DNA of 64,000 nucleotides from Oribacterium parvum ACB1 (GTDB lineage Bacteria; Bacillota; Clostridia; Lachnospirales; Lachnospiraceae). The notes under the pieces are model-generated. The model was not told the origin of the DNA and searched no databases. It worked only from the letters and a program-made list of their open reading frames with translations. The position numbers and the translations under genes are program-made. The stretch spans positions 2,042,501 to 2,106,500 of the forward strand of contig NZ_KE148312.1 of assembly GCF_000238055.2 (NCBI RefSeq), given 5' to 3'. Shown one piece after another: positions 55,322-64,000 of the stretch. How positions within the stretch are numbered: position 1 is the stretch's first letter; each line of letters starts with the position of its first letter.

Positions 55322-56407
55322 ATGGAATGGAAACACTTTACCTTTATCGGTTTAGGATTAATTGGAGGCTCTTTAGCAAAGGCCATAAAAAAGGCTTATC
55401 CCGATTCCCATATTTCCGTTCTCGATAAAGATGAACATTCTATACAGATTGCTCTGGCGGAAGCTGTGGTAAATCAAGAGCTAAAAAGCCTGAAAGAAAT
55501 AGAAAAAGATACGGATCTCCTCTTCTTATGTGCTCCTGTAGAGCAGAACCGAGCCTTTTTAAAGGAACTTAAGACTCTGCTTTCCTCTCATACTATCTTA
55601 TCGGATGTCGGCTCTACCAAAACCGCCATCATGAAGGAAGCGGAAGAACTGGGACTTTCTTCCCGATTTATAGGCGGGCACCCCATGGCCGGTGCGGAAG
55701 TTTCCGGCTATCAGGCCTCCGATTCTCTTCTTTTGGAAAATGCTTATTATCTTCTTACACCGGGGAAGACTTTTCCGAACGAACTGACTGAAAAAATGCA
55801 GAGCTTCCTCTCCTCTATCGGAAGCATTCCCTTTGTCATGAGTCCGAAAGAACATGATAAATCTGTAGCCTGCGTAAGTCATCTTCCGCATCTCCTTGCC
55901 GCAAGTCTTGTGAAGCTTTTAAAGGAGGAAGACGAAAAGGGCACAATGAAAAAGCTTGCGGCCGGCGGCTTTAAAGACATCAGTCGTATTGCCTCCTCTT
56001 CTCCCATCATGTGGCAGCAAATCTGCCTAAGCAACAAGGCACCTATTATAGACATGATTGAGGATTACATTACTTTGTTGGAAGACATCAAGACTTCTAT
56101 AAAAAAAGAGGAGCCCCATGCTGTTATGGAGCTCTTCCAAGAATCCGGTGAATACCGGAATTCCATGGACAGTTCCGCGCAAGGACTCATCCAAAGTGAA
56201 TATGCTATTTCTCTTCATGTGCAGGATCACCCCGGTGCCATTTCCATCATTTCGACTATCCTTGCATCCAATATGGTAAGCATTCGAAACATCGGCATCA
56301 ATCACAATAGAGAAAAGGGAGAAGGGGCTTTGCAACTATCCTTTTACACGGGTGAGGACTGCGAAATGGCAAAGAAACTGCTTCATAAGTACGGCTTTCG
56401 TTTTTAA
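55322..56407 (+). CDS. tyrA: Prephenate dehydrogenase with ACT domain
   Basis: A 361-residue NAD(P)-dependent enzyme of tyrosine synthesis. The Rossmann motif is GLGLIGGSLAKAIKK at the start. GGHPMAGAEVSG and KEHDKSVACVSHLPH carry the active-site His. A C-terminal ACT domain (about residues 290-361, SLHVQDHPGAISIISTILAS) probably gives feedback by tyrosine. ATG 55322 follows GGAGGGG; the upstream frame to 55205 lacks a site. It is one of the few plus-strand genes. No chorismate mutase domain is fused. Confidence 0.95.
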   Translation: MEWKHFTFIGLGLIGGSLAKAIKKAYPDSHISVLDKDEHSIQIALAEAVVNQELKSLKEIEKDTDLLFLCAPVEQNRAFLKELKTLLSSHTILSDVGSTKTAIMKEAEELGLSSRFIGGHPMAGAEVSGYQASDSLLLENAYYLLTPGKTFPNELTEKMQSFLSSIGSIPFVMSPKEHDKSVACVSHLPHLLAASLVKLLKEEDEKGTMKKLAAGGFKDISRIASSSPIMWQQICLSNKAPIIDMIEDYITLLEDIKTSIKKEEPHAVMELFQESGEYRNSMDSSAQGLIQSEYAISLHVQDHPGAISIISTILASNMVSIRNIGINHNREKGEGALQLSFYTGEDCEMAKKLLHKYGFRF

Positions 56408-56528
56408 AATTCTTTCTCTGCTTTCCGGAATTTCACTCAATAAACGAGATACCACATGCCTGGTGAGCGATACTTGCTATGAACAAGATGTCTCTGGCTG
56501 CACTTGCGCCACTTGTTAAAAATCAGAA

Positions 56529-56572
56529 AAAATGTACCTTATCTACTCATTATTTGTAGAAAGGTACATTTT
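56529..56572. terminator. Bidirectional terminator between tyrA and metF
   Basis: AAAATGTACCTT and AAGGTACATTTT form a 12-bp stem, extended inward by CTAC/GTAG. T runs follow on both strands (TTTTCGTTTTC on plus, TTTTTTCTGATTTT on minus). Confidence 0.85.
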
Positions 56573-56595
56573 CGTTTTCATCTGAGGATTTATTC

Positions 56596-57495
56596 TTATG
56601 CCGAACTGCTGGCTTTCTTAGCCCCCTTGTTTGTTGACTCAAAAAGACTGTGCGTTGCCTTATAGATTTTTCTTGCGATATAGGAATTGTTCATGGTGTA
56701 AAGGTGCACGCCGTCAACCCCGTGGGTAACCAAATCCACAATCTGGTCTACGGCATAAGCGATTCCCGCGTCTCGCATAGCAACAGGATTGTCCTCATAT
56801 TTTTCCAAGATTCTCTGGAACTTCTTCGGAACGTTTACCCCACAGAGGCTGGCCATCTTTTGAACCTGTCTTTTATTGATAACGGGCATAATCCCCGCCT
56901 CAATCGGAACATTGATTCCCGCTAAGGCACAACGCTCTTGGAAGATATAGAAGTGCTTATTTTCAAAGAAAAGCTGCGAAATCAAGTGATTCACACCTGC
57001 ATCCACCTTGTTTTTTAAGTTCCGGATATCTTCTACCTTATCCGGACTCTCAAGGTGTCCTTCCGGGTAGCACGCCGCGGAAATATTGAAATCCCCGTGC
57101 TCTCTCAAGAAAGCAATCAGGTCGGAAGCATAACGAAAATCTCCTTGGTTTCTTTCTCCCTCGGGTATATCTCCTCTCAATGCCAAAATGTTTTCAATTC
57201 CGGCAGCCTTCAACTCCTCGATTTTTTCCAGTACATCCTTCTTACTCTGATTTACACAGGGAAAATGTACTACGCTCGGCACATGGCAGATATCATTGAT
57301 ATGCTCTGCAATGGGGACGGTACTTACATTATTCTTTCCGCCTCCTGCTCCGTAGGTTACGGAAATGAAATCCGGTCTTAAGTCCCGAAGATCATATAAG
57401 GTGTCGTAAATTGTCTCGATGGAAGCATTCCTCTGAGGTGGAAACACCTCAAAGGAAAACACCGTTTTATCTTGAAATAAATCAACAATACTCAT
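56596..57495 (-). CDS. metF: Methylenetetrahydrofolate reductase
   Basis: A 299-residue flavoenzyme that makes 5-methyltetrahydrofolate for methionine synthesis. It starts with [10 protein letters not shown], carries SVTYGAGG and [11 protein letters not shown], and the conserved [15 protein letters not shown] near residue 190. It is shorter than vertebrate enzymes but normal for bacteria. AAAGGAATT precedes the ATG. Its start overlaps the metE stop by 14 bases, so metE-metF form an operon, supplying the methyl donor beside the methyltransferase. Confidence 0.96.
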   Translation of the reverse strand: MSIVDLFQDKTVFSFEVFPPQRNASIETIYDTLYDLRDLRPDFISVTYGAGGGKNNVSTVPIAEHINDICHVPSVVHFPCVNQSKKDVLEKIEELKAAGIENILALRGDIPEGERNQGDFRYASDLIAFLREHGDFNISAACYPEGHLESPDKVEDIRNLKNKVDAGVNHLISQLFFENKHFYIFQERCALAGINVPIEAGIMPVINKRQVQKMASLCGVNVPKKFQRILEKYEDNPVAMRDAGIAYAVDQIVDLVTHGVDGVHLYTMNNSYIARKIYKATHSLFESTNKGAKKASSSA

Positions 57496-59749
57496 TTCTT
57501 AATTCCTTTGCCGCCTGAACAAGGTTCTTCAAACTTGCCAGGGTCTCTTCTCTTCCTCTAGTCTTTAAACCGCAGTCCGGATTGACCCATAGCTTCTCTT
57601 TTTCTATCTTCTTAAGCATCTTTTCCAACGCTTCCTTTATCTCTTCAACGGAAGGGACTCTCGGGGAGTGAATGTCGTATACTCCGGGTCCAACCTCTGT
57701 ACGGAAATGGTTCTCTCTTAAAGAATCCAAAATCTGCAAGTCGGAGCGGGAAGCCTCGAAGGAAATGACATCTGCATCCATGTTGTCGATTGCAGGGATA
57801 ATGTCGGTGAACTCGCTATAACACATGTGAGTGTGAATCTGGGTATTTGCCTGACAGCCACTGTGTACCAGACGGAAGGCGGGAATGGCCCAGTCCAGGT
57901 ACTCACTGTACCAATCGGACTTACGAAGAGGTAATTTCTCTCTTAAAGCCGCTTCATCAACCTGGATAATCTTGATGCCGTTCTTCTCTAAGTCCAAAAC
58001 CTCATCTCGAATGGCCAAGGCAATCTGCTTTGTGCTTTCCGCAATGCTGATATCTTCTCTCGGGAAGGACCAGTTTAAGATGGTTACCGGTCCTGTCAGC
58101 ATTCCCTTCATGGGGCGCTTTGTTAAACTCTGTGCGTAAGTAGACCATTCTACCGTCATAGCGGAAAGTCTGCGCACATCTCCCCAGATGATGGGCGGCT
58201 TTACACAACGGGTTCCGTAGGACTGCACCCAAGCCTTTTCGGTAAATAAGAAGCCGCTTAAGAGCTCTCCGAAGTACTCCACCATGTCGTTTCTTTCGAA
58301 CTCACCATGCACCAAGACATCAAGGTCCAAGTCTTCCTGAATCTTTACCCACTCGGCAATCTTTTCTCTGTTAAAAGCAACGTACTCTTCCTTTGTCTTC
58401 TCACCCTTCTTAAAGGCATTTCTGTTCTGACGAACATCCGCGCTCTGCGGGAAGGAACCGATTGTCGTTGTCGGGAAAAGAGGAAGCTTAAACTCTTCTT
58501 TTTGAATCTTTTCTCTCTCGGAAAAGGCGGGAAGTCTTGTATAATCTGCATCGGTAATCGCTGCACAACGCTCCTTTACCGCCTTGTCTTCACTGTTCGG
58601 TCTTACAGAAGCAAAGAGGGCTTTATTTTCCTCTAACACGCTTGACTCGGCTTTTCCGCTTAATACCTTCTTTAAATCCAAAAGCTCGGAAAGCTTTTCT
58701 ACCGCAAAGCTGAAATGTCTCTTTACTTCTGCGGAGAGCTTATTTTCCCCTTCTAAAGTATAGGGAACATGAAGCAGGGAACAGGAAGTGCCAAGCACTA
58801 CGGAAATACCCTTAGCCTCCAAATCCTTTACTTGCTCTATGGTCTTCTCGTAATGGTTTCTCCAGATATTCTTTCCGTTTACAAGTCCTGCAAAAAGGAG
58901 CTTATCCTTCGGGAAGCCCTTAGCTACCAGATTCTTTGTTTCTTTTCCTTCGAGGAAATCTAAACCGATACCGTCAAAGGGAAGGGCTAAGATACTTTCG
59001 AAAGCATCTCGTACATCCCCAAAATAGGTCTGCAACAAAACCTTAGTCTCGCCCTTTACGGAAAGAATCTCCTGATATAAAGCAATGAAAAGCGCAAGAT
59101 CTTCCTTATCCAAGTCTCTCACAAGGTAAGCTTCATCAAAGGCCAGCCATTTCGCACCGAGAGACACAAACTTTTCCACATAAGCCTTGTACGCGGATAC
59201 CGCCTGCTGTAAGAAATCTTTCTCCGTCTTCTTCTCGGTATAGCGAAGGAGCTTTAATAAGGTAAATGGTCCAATTACCACAGGTTTAGTCTCTACTCCT
59301 AAGGCCTTCGCTTCTTCGTACTCCTTAAAGGGCTTATCTCCCACAAGAGAAATCTCATCCTTATCGGAAATCTCCGCCACCATGTAGTGATAGTTCGTAT
59401 TGAACCATTTCTTCATGGCAAGTGCCTTCACATCTCCTGCCGGTCCCTTATAGCCTCTAGCCATTGCAAAGTATTTTTCCAATGGACTTAAGGACAGCTC
59501 TCTGTAACGCTCCGGGATGATGTTAAAAAGAACGGCTGCATCCAAAAAGTTATCATAAAAAGAAAAATCGTTGGAAGGAATAAAATCCACTTCCTTCTCC
59601 TGCATCTTCAGCCACTGCTTTTTACGAATGTCTTTTGCAAGAGCCTCTAATTCCTGCTCGGATACCAAGCCCTTAAAAAACTTCTCTGTTGCGAATTTGA
59701 GTTCTCTTAACTCTCCCACTCTTGGGAAGCCGATAACTGATGTTTGCAT
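57482..59749 (-). CDS. metE: Cobalamin-independent methionine synthase
   Basis: A 755-residue enzyme transferring methyl from 5-methyltetrahydropteroyl-triglutamate to homocysteine. The N-terminal half opens [21 protein letters not shown] and the C-terminal half [17 protein letters not shown]. Zinc ligands are seen in [10 protein letters not shown] and [15 protein letters not shown] site precedes the ATG by nine bases. It shares an operon with metF. I looked for an S-box or T-box upstream and did not see one; a short GGGATA/TATCCC hairpin is present at about 59829-59849. Confidence 0.97.
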   Translation of the reverse strand: MQTSVIGFPRVGELRELKFATEKFFKGLVSEQELEALAKDIRKKQWLKMQEKEVDFIPSNDFSFYDNFLDAAVLFNIIPERYRELSLSPLEKYFAMARGYKGPAGDVKALAMKKWFNTNYHYMVAEISDKDEISLVGDKPFKEYEEAKALGVETKPVVIGPFTLLKLLRYTEKKTEKDFLQQAVSAYKAYVEKFVSLGAKWLAFDEAYLVRDLDKEDLALFIALYQEILSVKGETKVLLQTYFGDVRDAFESILALPFDGIGLDFLEGKETKNLVAKGFPKDKLLFAGLVNGKNIWRNHYEKTIEQVKDLEAKGISVVLGTSCSLLHVPYTLEGENKLSAEVKRHFSFAVEKLSELLDLKKVLSGKAESSVLEENKALFASVRPNSEDKAVKERCAAITDADYTRLPAFSEREKIQKEEFKLPLFPTTTIGSFPQSADVRQNRNAFKKGEKTKEEYVAFNREKIAEWVKIQEDLDLDVLVHGEFERNDMVEYFGELLSGFLFTEKAWVQSYGTRCVKPPIIWGDVRRLSAMTVEWSTYAQSLTKRPMKGMLTGPVTILNWSFPREDISIAESTKQIALAIRDEVLDLEKNGIKIIQVDEAALREKLPLRKSDWYSEYLDWAIPAFRLVHSGCQANTQIHTHMCYSEFTDIIPAIDNMDADVISFEASRSDLQILDSLRENHFRTEVGPGVYDIHSPRVPSVEEIKEALEKMLKKIEKEKLWVNPDCGLKTRGREETLASLKNLVQAAKELRNEYC

Positions 59750-59901
59750 AAATATTTCTCCTTACTTTTCCTTTTGGTTTTACTCTTACTTTTTTAACTG
59801 CTCTATAGAATATTTCTGAAAGAGCCGCGGGATAGTTTTATTTATCCCTAGTTTCTGAACTGGATATAGGATAGCGCAAAGAGCCTTCCTTTGAAAAATA
59901 C

Positions 59902-59945
59902 AAAAAAACAGGACTTGGTTATAGCTTTGAACTATATCCAAGTCC
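59902..59945 (-). terminator. Terminator after the TPM gene
   Basis: Minus strand GGACTTGGATATAG and CTATAACCAAGTCC enclose seven bases, followed by TGTTTTTTTG. Confidence 0.85.
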
Positions 59946-59954
59946 TCTTCATTA

Positions 59955-60027
59955 TCCTTAGTTTTTTATCTTTAGTTTTTTATCTTTAGTTTTTTTTCTT
60001 AGTTTTTTCCTTAGTTTTTTTCCTTAG
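59955..60027. repeat. Degenerate T-rich tandem repeat
   Basis: About six copies of a CTTTAGTTTTTTAT-like unit with variable T runs lie between the TPM stop and its terminator. Low complexity and prone to slippage. Confidence 0.8.
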
Positions 60028-60041
60028 TCTTACATTTCAAA

Positions 60042-60848
60042 CTAAAAACGATGTCCTCCACCACTTGAAGAAAATCCTCCGCCTCCGGAACTTCCACCTC
60101 CGGAAAATCCGCCTCCGGATTGCCCTCCTCTTCTGCTACTGCTTGAACTGAGTCGGACTTTTGTTTGATTCGTCATAATAACCTCTCGATTACCGAGTAT
60201 CATATTCGGACGAAGAGCTCCAAGAACCGCTTTGGATCCTGCCCGATTCTGCTTCCAGGTCATAAGGAGCATGGTAAAGTTAAAGAGAAGTCCCAAAAAG
60301 ATAGCCAGGAAAAAATTACTGATCCAGCGCATCGGGGTCGCCACAAAGCGTCCCTCCATCTTTGCCTTTACTTGTGAAAATGCCACTGCAGCCGTCCTGT
60401 AGTAATCGCCATTGGAAGCAAAGACATAGACATTGTCCGTAATGCTGTTTGCTACATCAGAGGAAATGGTTCTATAAAATGCACCGCCGCTCTGGATTCG
60501 AATCTCTCTATTTTCCATATCAATAAAGAAAATCAGTCCACTCTTTCCATAAAATACTTCATTGTAAAAATCACGAATCGTAGCAGCCGCACTATACTCT
60601 CCTCTTCCGGAGAGAAAGGCAACATTGCCGTACTTCGTTAAGGGAACCAGCTTTTTAAGCAGATTCTCTTCTTCGCTGCTGCTTAGCAAGTCTTCTTCAT
60701 CGTCAATATAAGCGGTATAGCCCGTGTCCGAATTTTGATAAACGGACGAGGATAAAAAAGCGGATTGATCCAATGCATAGCTCTTTCCTATCATAAAAGT
60801 ACTGATACAGAAAGCAAGAAGCAGAACTTTAAAAATACTATTTTTCAT
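60042..60848 (-). CDS. TPM-domain membrane protein
   Basis: A 268-residue protein. A signal or anchor helix (IFKVLLLAFCISTFMIG) is followed by an extracellular TPM-type domain (about residues 45-170, YIDDEEDLLSSSEEENLLKK), one transmembrane helix (FFLAIFLGLLFNFTMLLMTW), and a Gly/Ser-rich tail ending GGGHRF. ATG 60848 overlaps the stop of the zinc-ribbon gene upstream (TGATG) and follows GGAGG. TPM proteins with such tails are linked to repair or turnover of membrane complexes; function here is unproven. Confidence 0.88.
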   Translation of the reverse strand: MKNSIFKVLLLAFCISTFMIGKSYALDQSAFLSSSVYQNSDTGYTAYIDDEEDLLSSSEEENLLKKLVPLTKYGNVAFLSGRGEYSAAATIRDFYNEVFYGKSGLIFFIDMENREIRIQSGGAFYRTISSDVANSITDNVYVFASNGDYYRTAAVAFSQVKAKMEGRFVATPMRWISNFFLAIFLGLLFNFTMLLMTWKQNRAGSKAVLGALRPNMILGNREVIMTNQTKVRLSSSSSRRGGQSGGGFSGGGSSGGGGFSSSGGGHRF

Positions 60849-62200
60849 CACTCCTCCTTCTTCTCAAAAAAATCGGGGATGGAACGTGTCGATAGTAGGT
60901 TAAACTTCTTGATCATCCTTCTTAGAGAAAAAATGGAAGCCACCGCAGATAAGACTGCCGCAATGTAATAGTACTCGTCTCTAACAGGATGCCATAGCAG
61001 AATCAGTACGGAGATAATGAGTGCAAGTAACGCGCGAAACGTCCCGCTCTGTTCCGTATTCTTTGCTTCTTCCTGTCGTTTATTTCTACTGTAGCGTAAA
61101 GCTTCCCTATCTCGCACCCGAATCTTATGCAGCTGAACCTGAGATAAGAAAATTAAAAAGGCAGAAAGAACAAGGGTGATTATGGGTAAAGTCTCTGCAG
61201 AAACTTGGAAAAGCAGGTTTAGAACCAAGAAAATAGGAATCGCAATCAGTAAAGAACTCTTGTGAAATTTCTTTTCGTCAATAGGGATATCACAATATAC
61301 TTTTCCCGTTTCTCCATTAACAATAGCATAAGAAATACGATCCTTCTTTTTATAGCTTAAAAACCATATCGGAAACATTCCTCTATCAACACTCATTTCA
61401 TTATGAAGACAGCTTGCATCGAACTTACCTTGGACTTTAATATCCGGTCTGTTAAAACCATTGGGTCCAAGAATTTCACGTTCCATCTCTTCTCCAAGCA
61501 TGGAAAATGCTTCCTTCTCATAGGTTTTGGACTCGGTATCCGCTATTTCACTATAAAATCCCAAAAGATAGTTGGGGGAAAAGTCCTTCATTTTCTCTTT
61601 CGAAAACGGAGCAATAACTCCGGCTATATCGTCATCAAAACGAAGAGAAGCATCAAAGGGAATTCCCTTCACGTCCCCCTGCAGGTTACCACTAAGGTTG
61701 TAATCCTCATGAATGGCATAATTTCCGCTTGTGTAATTTCTGTTTCCTTTTAAACTAAAATCTCCATTAAACTCATAACTATAAAGCCAATAGGGAAGAT
61801 AAAATCCTACAAAGCGGTCAAGGTAGGCCGGATCCTCCAAGTCCTTTTGTCTATAGTAAAAGGATCGAATCTTTTGCAGATAGAGGTCTTTGCATTTTTC
61901 CTTCGAAATTTGAAAAGGGATAATCTTTTGTGGCTTTTCCGCTTCCTTTATGCGACTGTTAAAAACCACTGCCGAACCGCAATATGCACAAAAACCGGTT
62001 ACGGACAAGTCTGAGCTCTCTATTTCCGCACCACAGTTCGGACAGGTAAAAACCTTCGTTTTATATACTTCTTGCTCCAAACTTTCCGGAGTTCGATTAT
62101 AAGTTGCCGGATCAAAATGCGTTTTACAGTTCACGCATTCCAGATCTTGACTGTCTATGGAAAATCGTACTTCTCCCCCGCAATTTGAACAATGCGCCAT
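60848..62200 (-). CDS. Zinc-ribbon membrane protein of unknown function
   Basis: A 450-residue protein with two zinc ribbons at the start (HCSNCGGEVR and LECVNCKTHF; FTCPNCGAEI and GFCAYCGSAV), a soluble middle region, and about four hydrophobic segments (about residues 305-430). A very basic C-terminal end is FFEKKEE-terminated. AAAGG precedes the ATG. It is often annotated loosely as a replication or DNA-binding zinc finger protein, which the membrane helices do not support. It is coupled to the TPM gene and may form a complex with it. Confidence 0.82.
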   Translation of the reverse strand: MAHCSNCGGEVRFSIDSQDLECVNCKTHFDPATYNRTPESLEQEVYKTKVFTCPNCGAEIESSDLSVTGFCAYCGSAVVFNSRIKEAEKPQKIIPFQISKEKCKDLYLQKIRSFYYRQKDLEDPAYLDRFVGFYLPYWLYSYEFNGDFSLKGNRNYTSGNYAIHEDYNLSGNLQGDVKGIPFDASLRFDDDIAGVIAPFSKEKMKDFSPNYLLGFYSEIADTESKTYEKEAFSMLGEEMEREILGPNGFNRPDIKVQGKFDASCLHNEMSVDRGMFPIWFLSYKKKDRISYAIVNGETGKVYCDIPIDEKKFHKSSLLIAIPIFLVLNLLFQVSAETLPIITLVLSAFLIFLSQVQLHKIRVRDREALRYSRNKRQEEAKNTEQSGTFRALLALIISVLILLWHPVRDEYYYIAAVLSAVASIFSLRRMIKKFNLLSTRSIPDFFEKKEE

Positions 62201-62212
62201 AGGCTTTCCTTT

Positions 62213-63499
62213 CTAAATCTTCGGAGTTCTCTTTAACATTTCATGTCTTTCGGGACCATTGGAAACCATGGTAATCGGTACTTCAAGCTCCTTTTCAATA
62301 AAGTCAATATAATCCTTACACTCCTTCGGTAATTCCTCATAGTTTCGGATTCCGCGAATATCACAGTGCCAGCCCTTAAGAACGGTATATACCGGCTTAG
62401 CCTTACGAAGCAGGGGAGTAACAGGAAAGTCCTTTACTTCCTTTCCGTCAATCTCATAAGCGGTGCAAACCGGGATTTCTTCTAAGTAGCCTAAAGGATC
62501 CAGTACCGTTAAGGCTACCTCGGTTGCCCCCTGCAAAGCACAGCCGTAACGGGACGCTACCGCATCATACCAGCCGACTCTTCTCGGACGACCTGTTGTT
62601 GCGCCGTACTCCCCCTTGTCTCCTCCGCGCTTTCTAAGCTCCTCCGCTTCGTCTCCAAAGATTTCGGAAACGAATTCCCCTGCTCCTACAGCGGAAGAAT
62701 ATGCCTTGGTTACACAGACCACACTGCTGATGGCATAGGGTGGAATTCCCGCTCCTACAGCACCGAAAGAAGCCAAAGTATGGCTGGAAGTCACCATCGG
62801 GTAAATCCCGTGATCGGTATCCTTCATTGTCCCGAGCTGTCCCTCCAAGAGGATTTTCTTCCCTTCCTTGATTGCCTTTCTAAGGAAAAGGGAGGTATCG
62901 CAAAGATAAGGGCGAATCAGCTCTCTCTCATTCTTAAGCTCAGAAAGAACGGTATCGTAGTCAAGACCTTTCTTTCCGTAAAGGCTCTCAAAAAGGGCAT
63001 TTTTAATCTCCAAAATCTTCTTTAGCTGCTCCTCTAAAATATCATCGTAATACAGCTCGTTGACCTGCAGGCCGATTTTCGCATACTTATCGGAGAAAAA
63101 CGGTGCAATGCCGGACTTGGTGGATCCGTAGCTCTTTTTCCCCAGTCTTTCTTCTTCATACTCATCCTGTAAAATATGATAGGGCATCAAGACCTGTACT
63201 CGGTCGGAAATATAAATCTTCGGTGTCGGTACACCGGCTTCCTCCAAAGCATGAAGCTCCTTTAAGAACTTCTGAATATCCAGCGCCACGCCGTTTCCCA
63301 AGATGGAAGTGACCTTCGGATTGAAGACTCCACTTGGAAGTAGGTGCAAAGAAAACCTGCCATAACTATTAATAATGGTGTGTCCTGCATTGGCACCACC
63401 CTGGAAACGCACTACGACGTCTGCATTCTCTGCAAGATAATCCGTGATCTTTCCTTTTCCTTCATCTCCCCAGTTTGCACCGACTATTGCCTGTACCAT
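62213..63499 (-). CDS. purA: Adenylosuccinate synthetase (canonical)
   Basis: A 428-residue GTP-dependent enzyme joining aspartate to IMP for AMP synthesis. GANWGDEGKGKITDYL (catalytic Asp), NAGHTIIN (His), GTMKDTDHGIYPMVTSSHT and GEFVSEIFG are in the normal order. RPRRVGWYD lies in the nucleotide-binding C-terminal region. AAGGGG precedes the ATG. It ends 12 bases before the zinc-ribbon gene start. A separate, divergent PurA-like gene lies at 13193-14392. Confidence 0.97.
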   Translation of the reverse strand: MVQAIVGANWGDEGKGKITDYLAENADVVVRFQGGANAGHTIINSYGRFSLHLLPSGVFNPKVTSILGNGVALDIQKFLKELHALEEAGVPTPKIYISDRVQVLMPYHILQDEYEEERLGKKSYGSTKSGIAPFFSDKYAKIGLQVNELYYDDILEEQLKKILEIKNALFESLYGKKGLDYDTVLSELKNERELIRPYLCDTSLFLRKAIKEGKKILLEGQLGTMKDTDHGIYPMVTSSHTLASFGAVGAGIPPYAISSVVCVTKAYSSAVGAGEFVSEIFGDEAEELRKRGGDKGEYGATTGRPRRVGWYDAVASRYGCALQGATEVALTVLDPLGYLEEIPVCTAYEIDGKEVKDFPVTPLLRKAKPVYTVLKGWHCDIRGIRNYEELPKECKDYIDFIEKELEVPITMVSNGPERHEMLKRTPKI

Positions 63500-63659
63500 A
63501 AATTTCCCCTTTCAACTTTTTTTCAGAACATATTCTTTCAGAACGGTATAAGTTCTTATCCTATTATGTCATACACTATTATAAAACGTCTTTGTCCTCA
63601 AAAAGGATGCCTTAACAAAAACTATTATTGTACTCCTTTTCAAAAACCGTATCTCTTTT

Positions 63660-63842
63660 TTATTCCCTTCTGATTAGATTGGTTATCCACTGCAATACAT
63701 AAAAAACAGCGGGTACAACCATGAGCAGAAAGAGATGGGCAAGAAGCGATTCCTTACTACCTCCCGTAAAGGCAGTATAAAGAAAATGAAGCAAAGTCAC
63801 AAAAATAAACAACAATATCCCTATTGCCAGTATTCTTTTCAT
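63660..63842 (-). CDS. Small membrane protein
   Basis: A 60-residue protein with two hydrophobic segments (MKRILAIGILLFIFVTLLHF and FLLMVVPAVFYVLQWITNL) and a basic end. GGAGG lies five bases before the ATG. Family not recognised. It lies between purA and the truncated gene at the right edge. Confidence 0.65.
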   Translation of the reverse strand: MKRILAIGILLFIFVTLLHFLYTAFTGGSKESLLAHLFLLMVVPAVFYVLQWITNLIRRE

Positions 63843-63929
63843 TCTTCCTCCATTTCCTTTTCCGCTTCTTTTTTTTGTGACTTAATTTCTTTAGTCAATT
63901 AATTCCTATTCTTTAATTATAGCATGATT

Positions 63930-64000
63930 TTACAGCGCAATCTCTACAGATAGATTAAGCTCTTCTTTATTTTCCTCTAAAATCGGCTGAATGTACTCGG
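63930..64000 (-). CDS. C-terminal end of a truncated gene
   Basis: A minus-strand frame enters from the right edge and encodes EYIQPILEENKEELNLSVEI, then AL and a TAA at 63930. The shape resembles the C-terminus of adenylosuccinate lyase, and purA lies next to it, but 22 residues do not prove it. It could be another enzyme. Confidence 0.5.
   Translation of the reverse strand, partial: EYIQPILEENKEELNLSVEIAL

Noticed and set aside
59750-59890. Possible S-box or T-box upstream of metE
   Set aside because: The conserved core motifs of either riboswitch are not visible; only a short hairpin is present.

Overview
The window comes from a low-GC Gram-positive bacterium of the class Clostridia, most likely the family Lachnospiraceae. 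This is inferred from strong AGGAGG-type ribosome sites, many genes on one strand, a flavodiiron protein, YitT, ThrE, FNT and DUF438 proteins, and a tmRNA without an encoded CCA. The genus cannot be named from sequence alone. Almost every gene lies on the minus strand; the clear plus-strand genes are a lipoprotein (17665), tmRNA (51366) and tyrA (55322).

Left flank (1-11.9 kb), housekeeping and transport. It holds a 3'-truncated ilvB with a complete transcription attenuator (promoter, Leu/Val/Ile-rich leader peptide, terminator hairpin). An SsuABC/TauABC-like importer, a HAD phosphatase, YitT, ThrE, an FNT channel, pyroglutamyl peptidase, a flavodiiron protein and an alpha-amylase-family enzyme follow.

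Accessory region (12-48.5 kb). First comes a compact operon joining a zinc-ribbon/kinase-like protein, a von Willebrand A protein, a second divergent PurA-like enzyme, a membrane protein and a small winged-helix protein. I consider this the best candidate for an undescribed system. Next are a DUF3791-DUF3990-DUF3791 module, a lipoprotein, a large DUF438/hemerythrin/PAS protein, a HigBA toxin-antitoxin pair, an unknown HTH protein and a TOTE-type primase-helicase. A complete type 1 BREX operon follows (brxA, brxB, brxC, pglX, pglZ, brxL) with a Fic gene embedded between pglX and pglZ. It is bracketed by direct copies of an IS66-type end and inverted copies of an IS21-type end. To its right lie a Dam-type adenine methylase coupled to an OLD-like ATPase with a probable TOPRIM domain, a broken IS110 transposase and a frameshifted membrane gene.

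Right flank (48.6-64 kb), housekeeping again. It contains guaA with a recognisable promoter, a DUF364 protein, tmRNA, a YfcE-like phosphodiesterase, argS, efp, tyrA with an ACT domain, metF-metE, a TPM protein beside a zinc-ribbon membrane protein, canonical purA, and the end of one more gene. The canonical purA here is separate from the PurA-like gene of the accessory operon.

The core flanks are joined by about 36 kb that mixes defence genes with decayed insertion sequences, as expected of a defence island built by successive insertions. No CRISPR array, rRNA or tRNA gene was seen.
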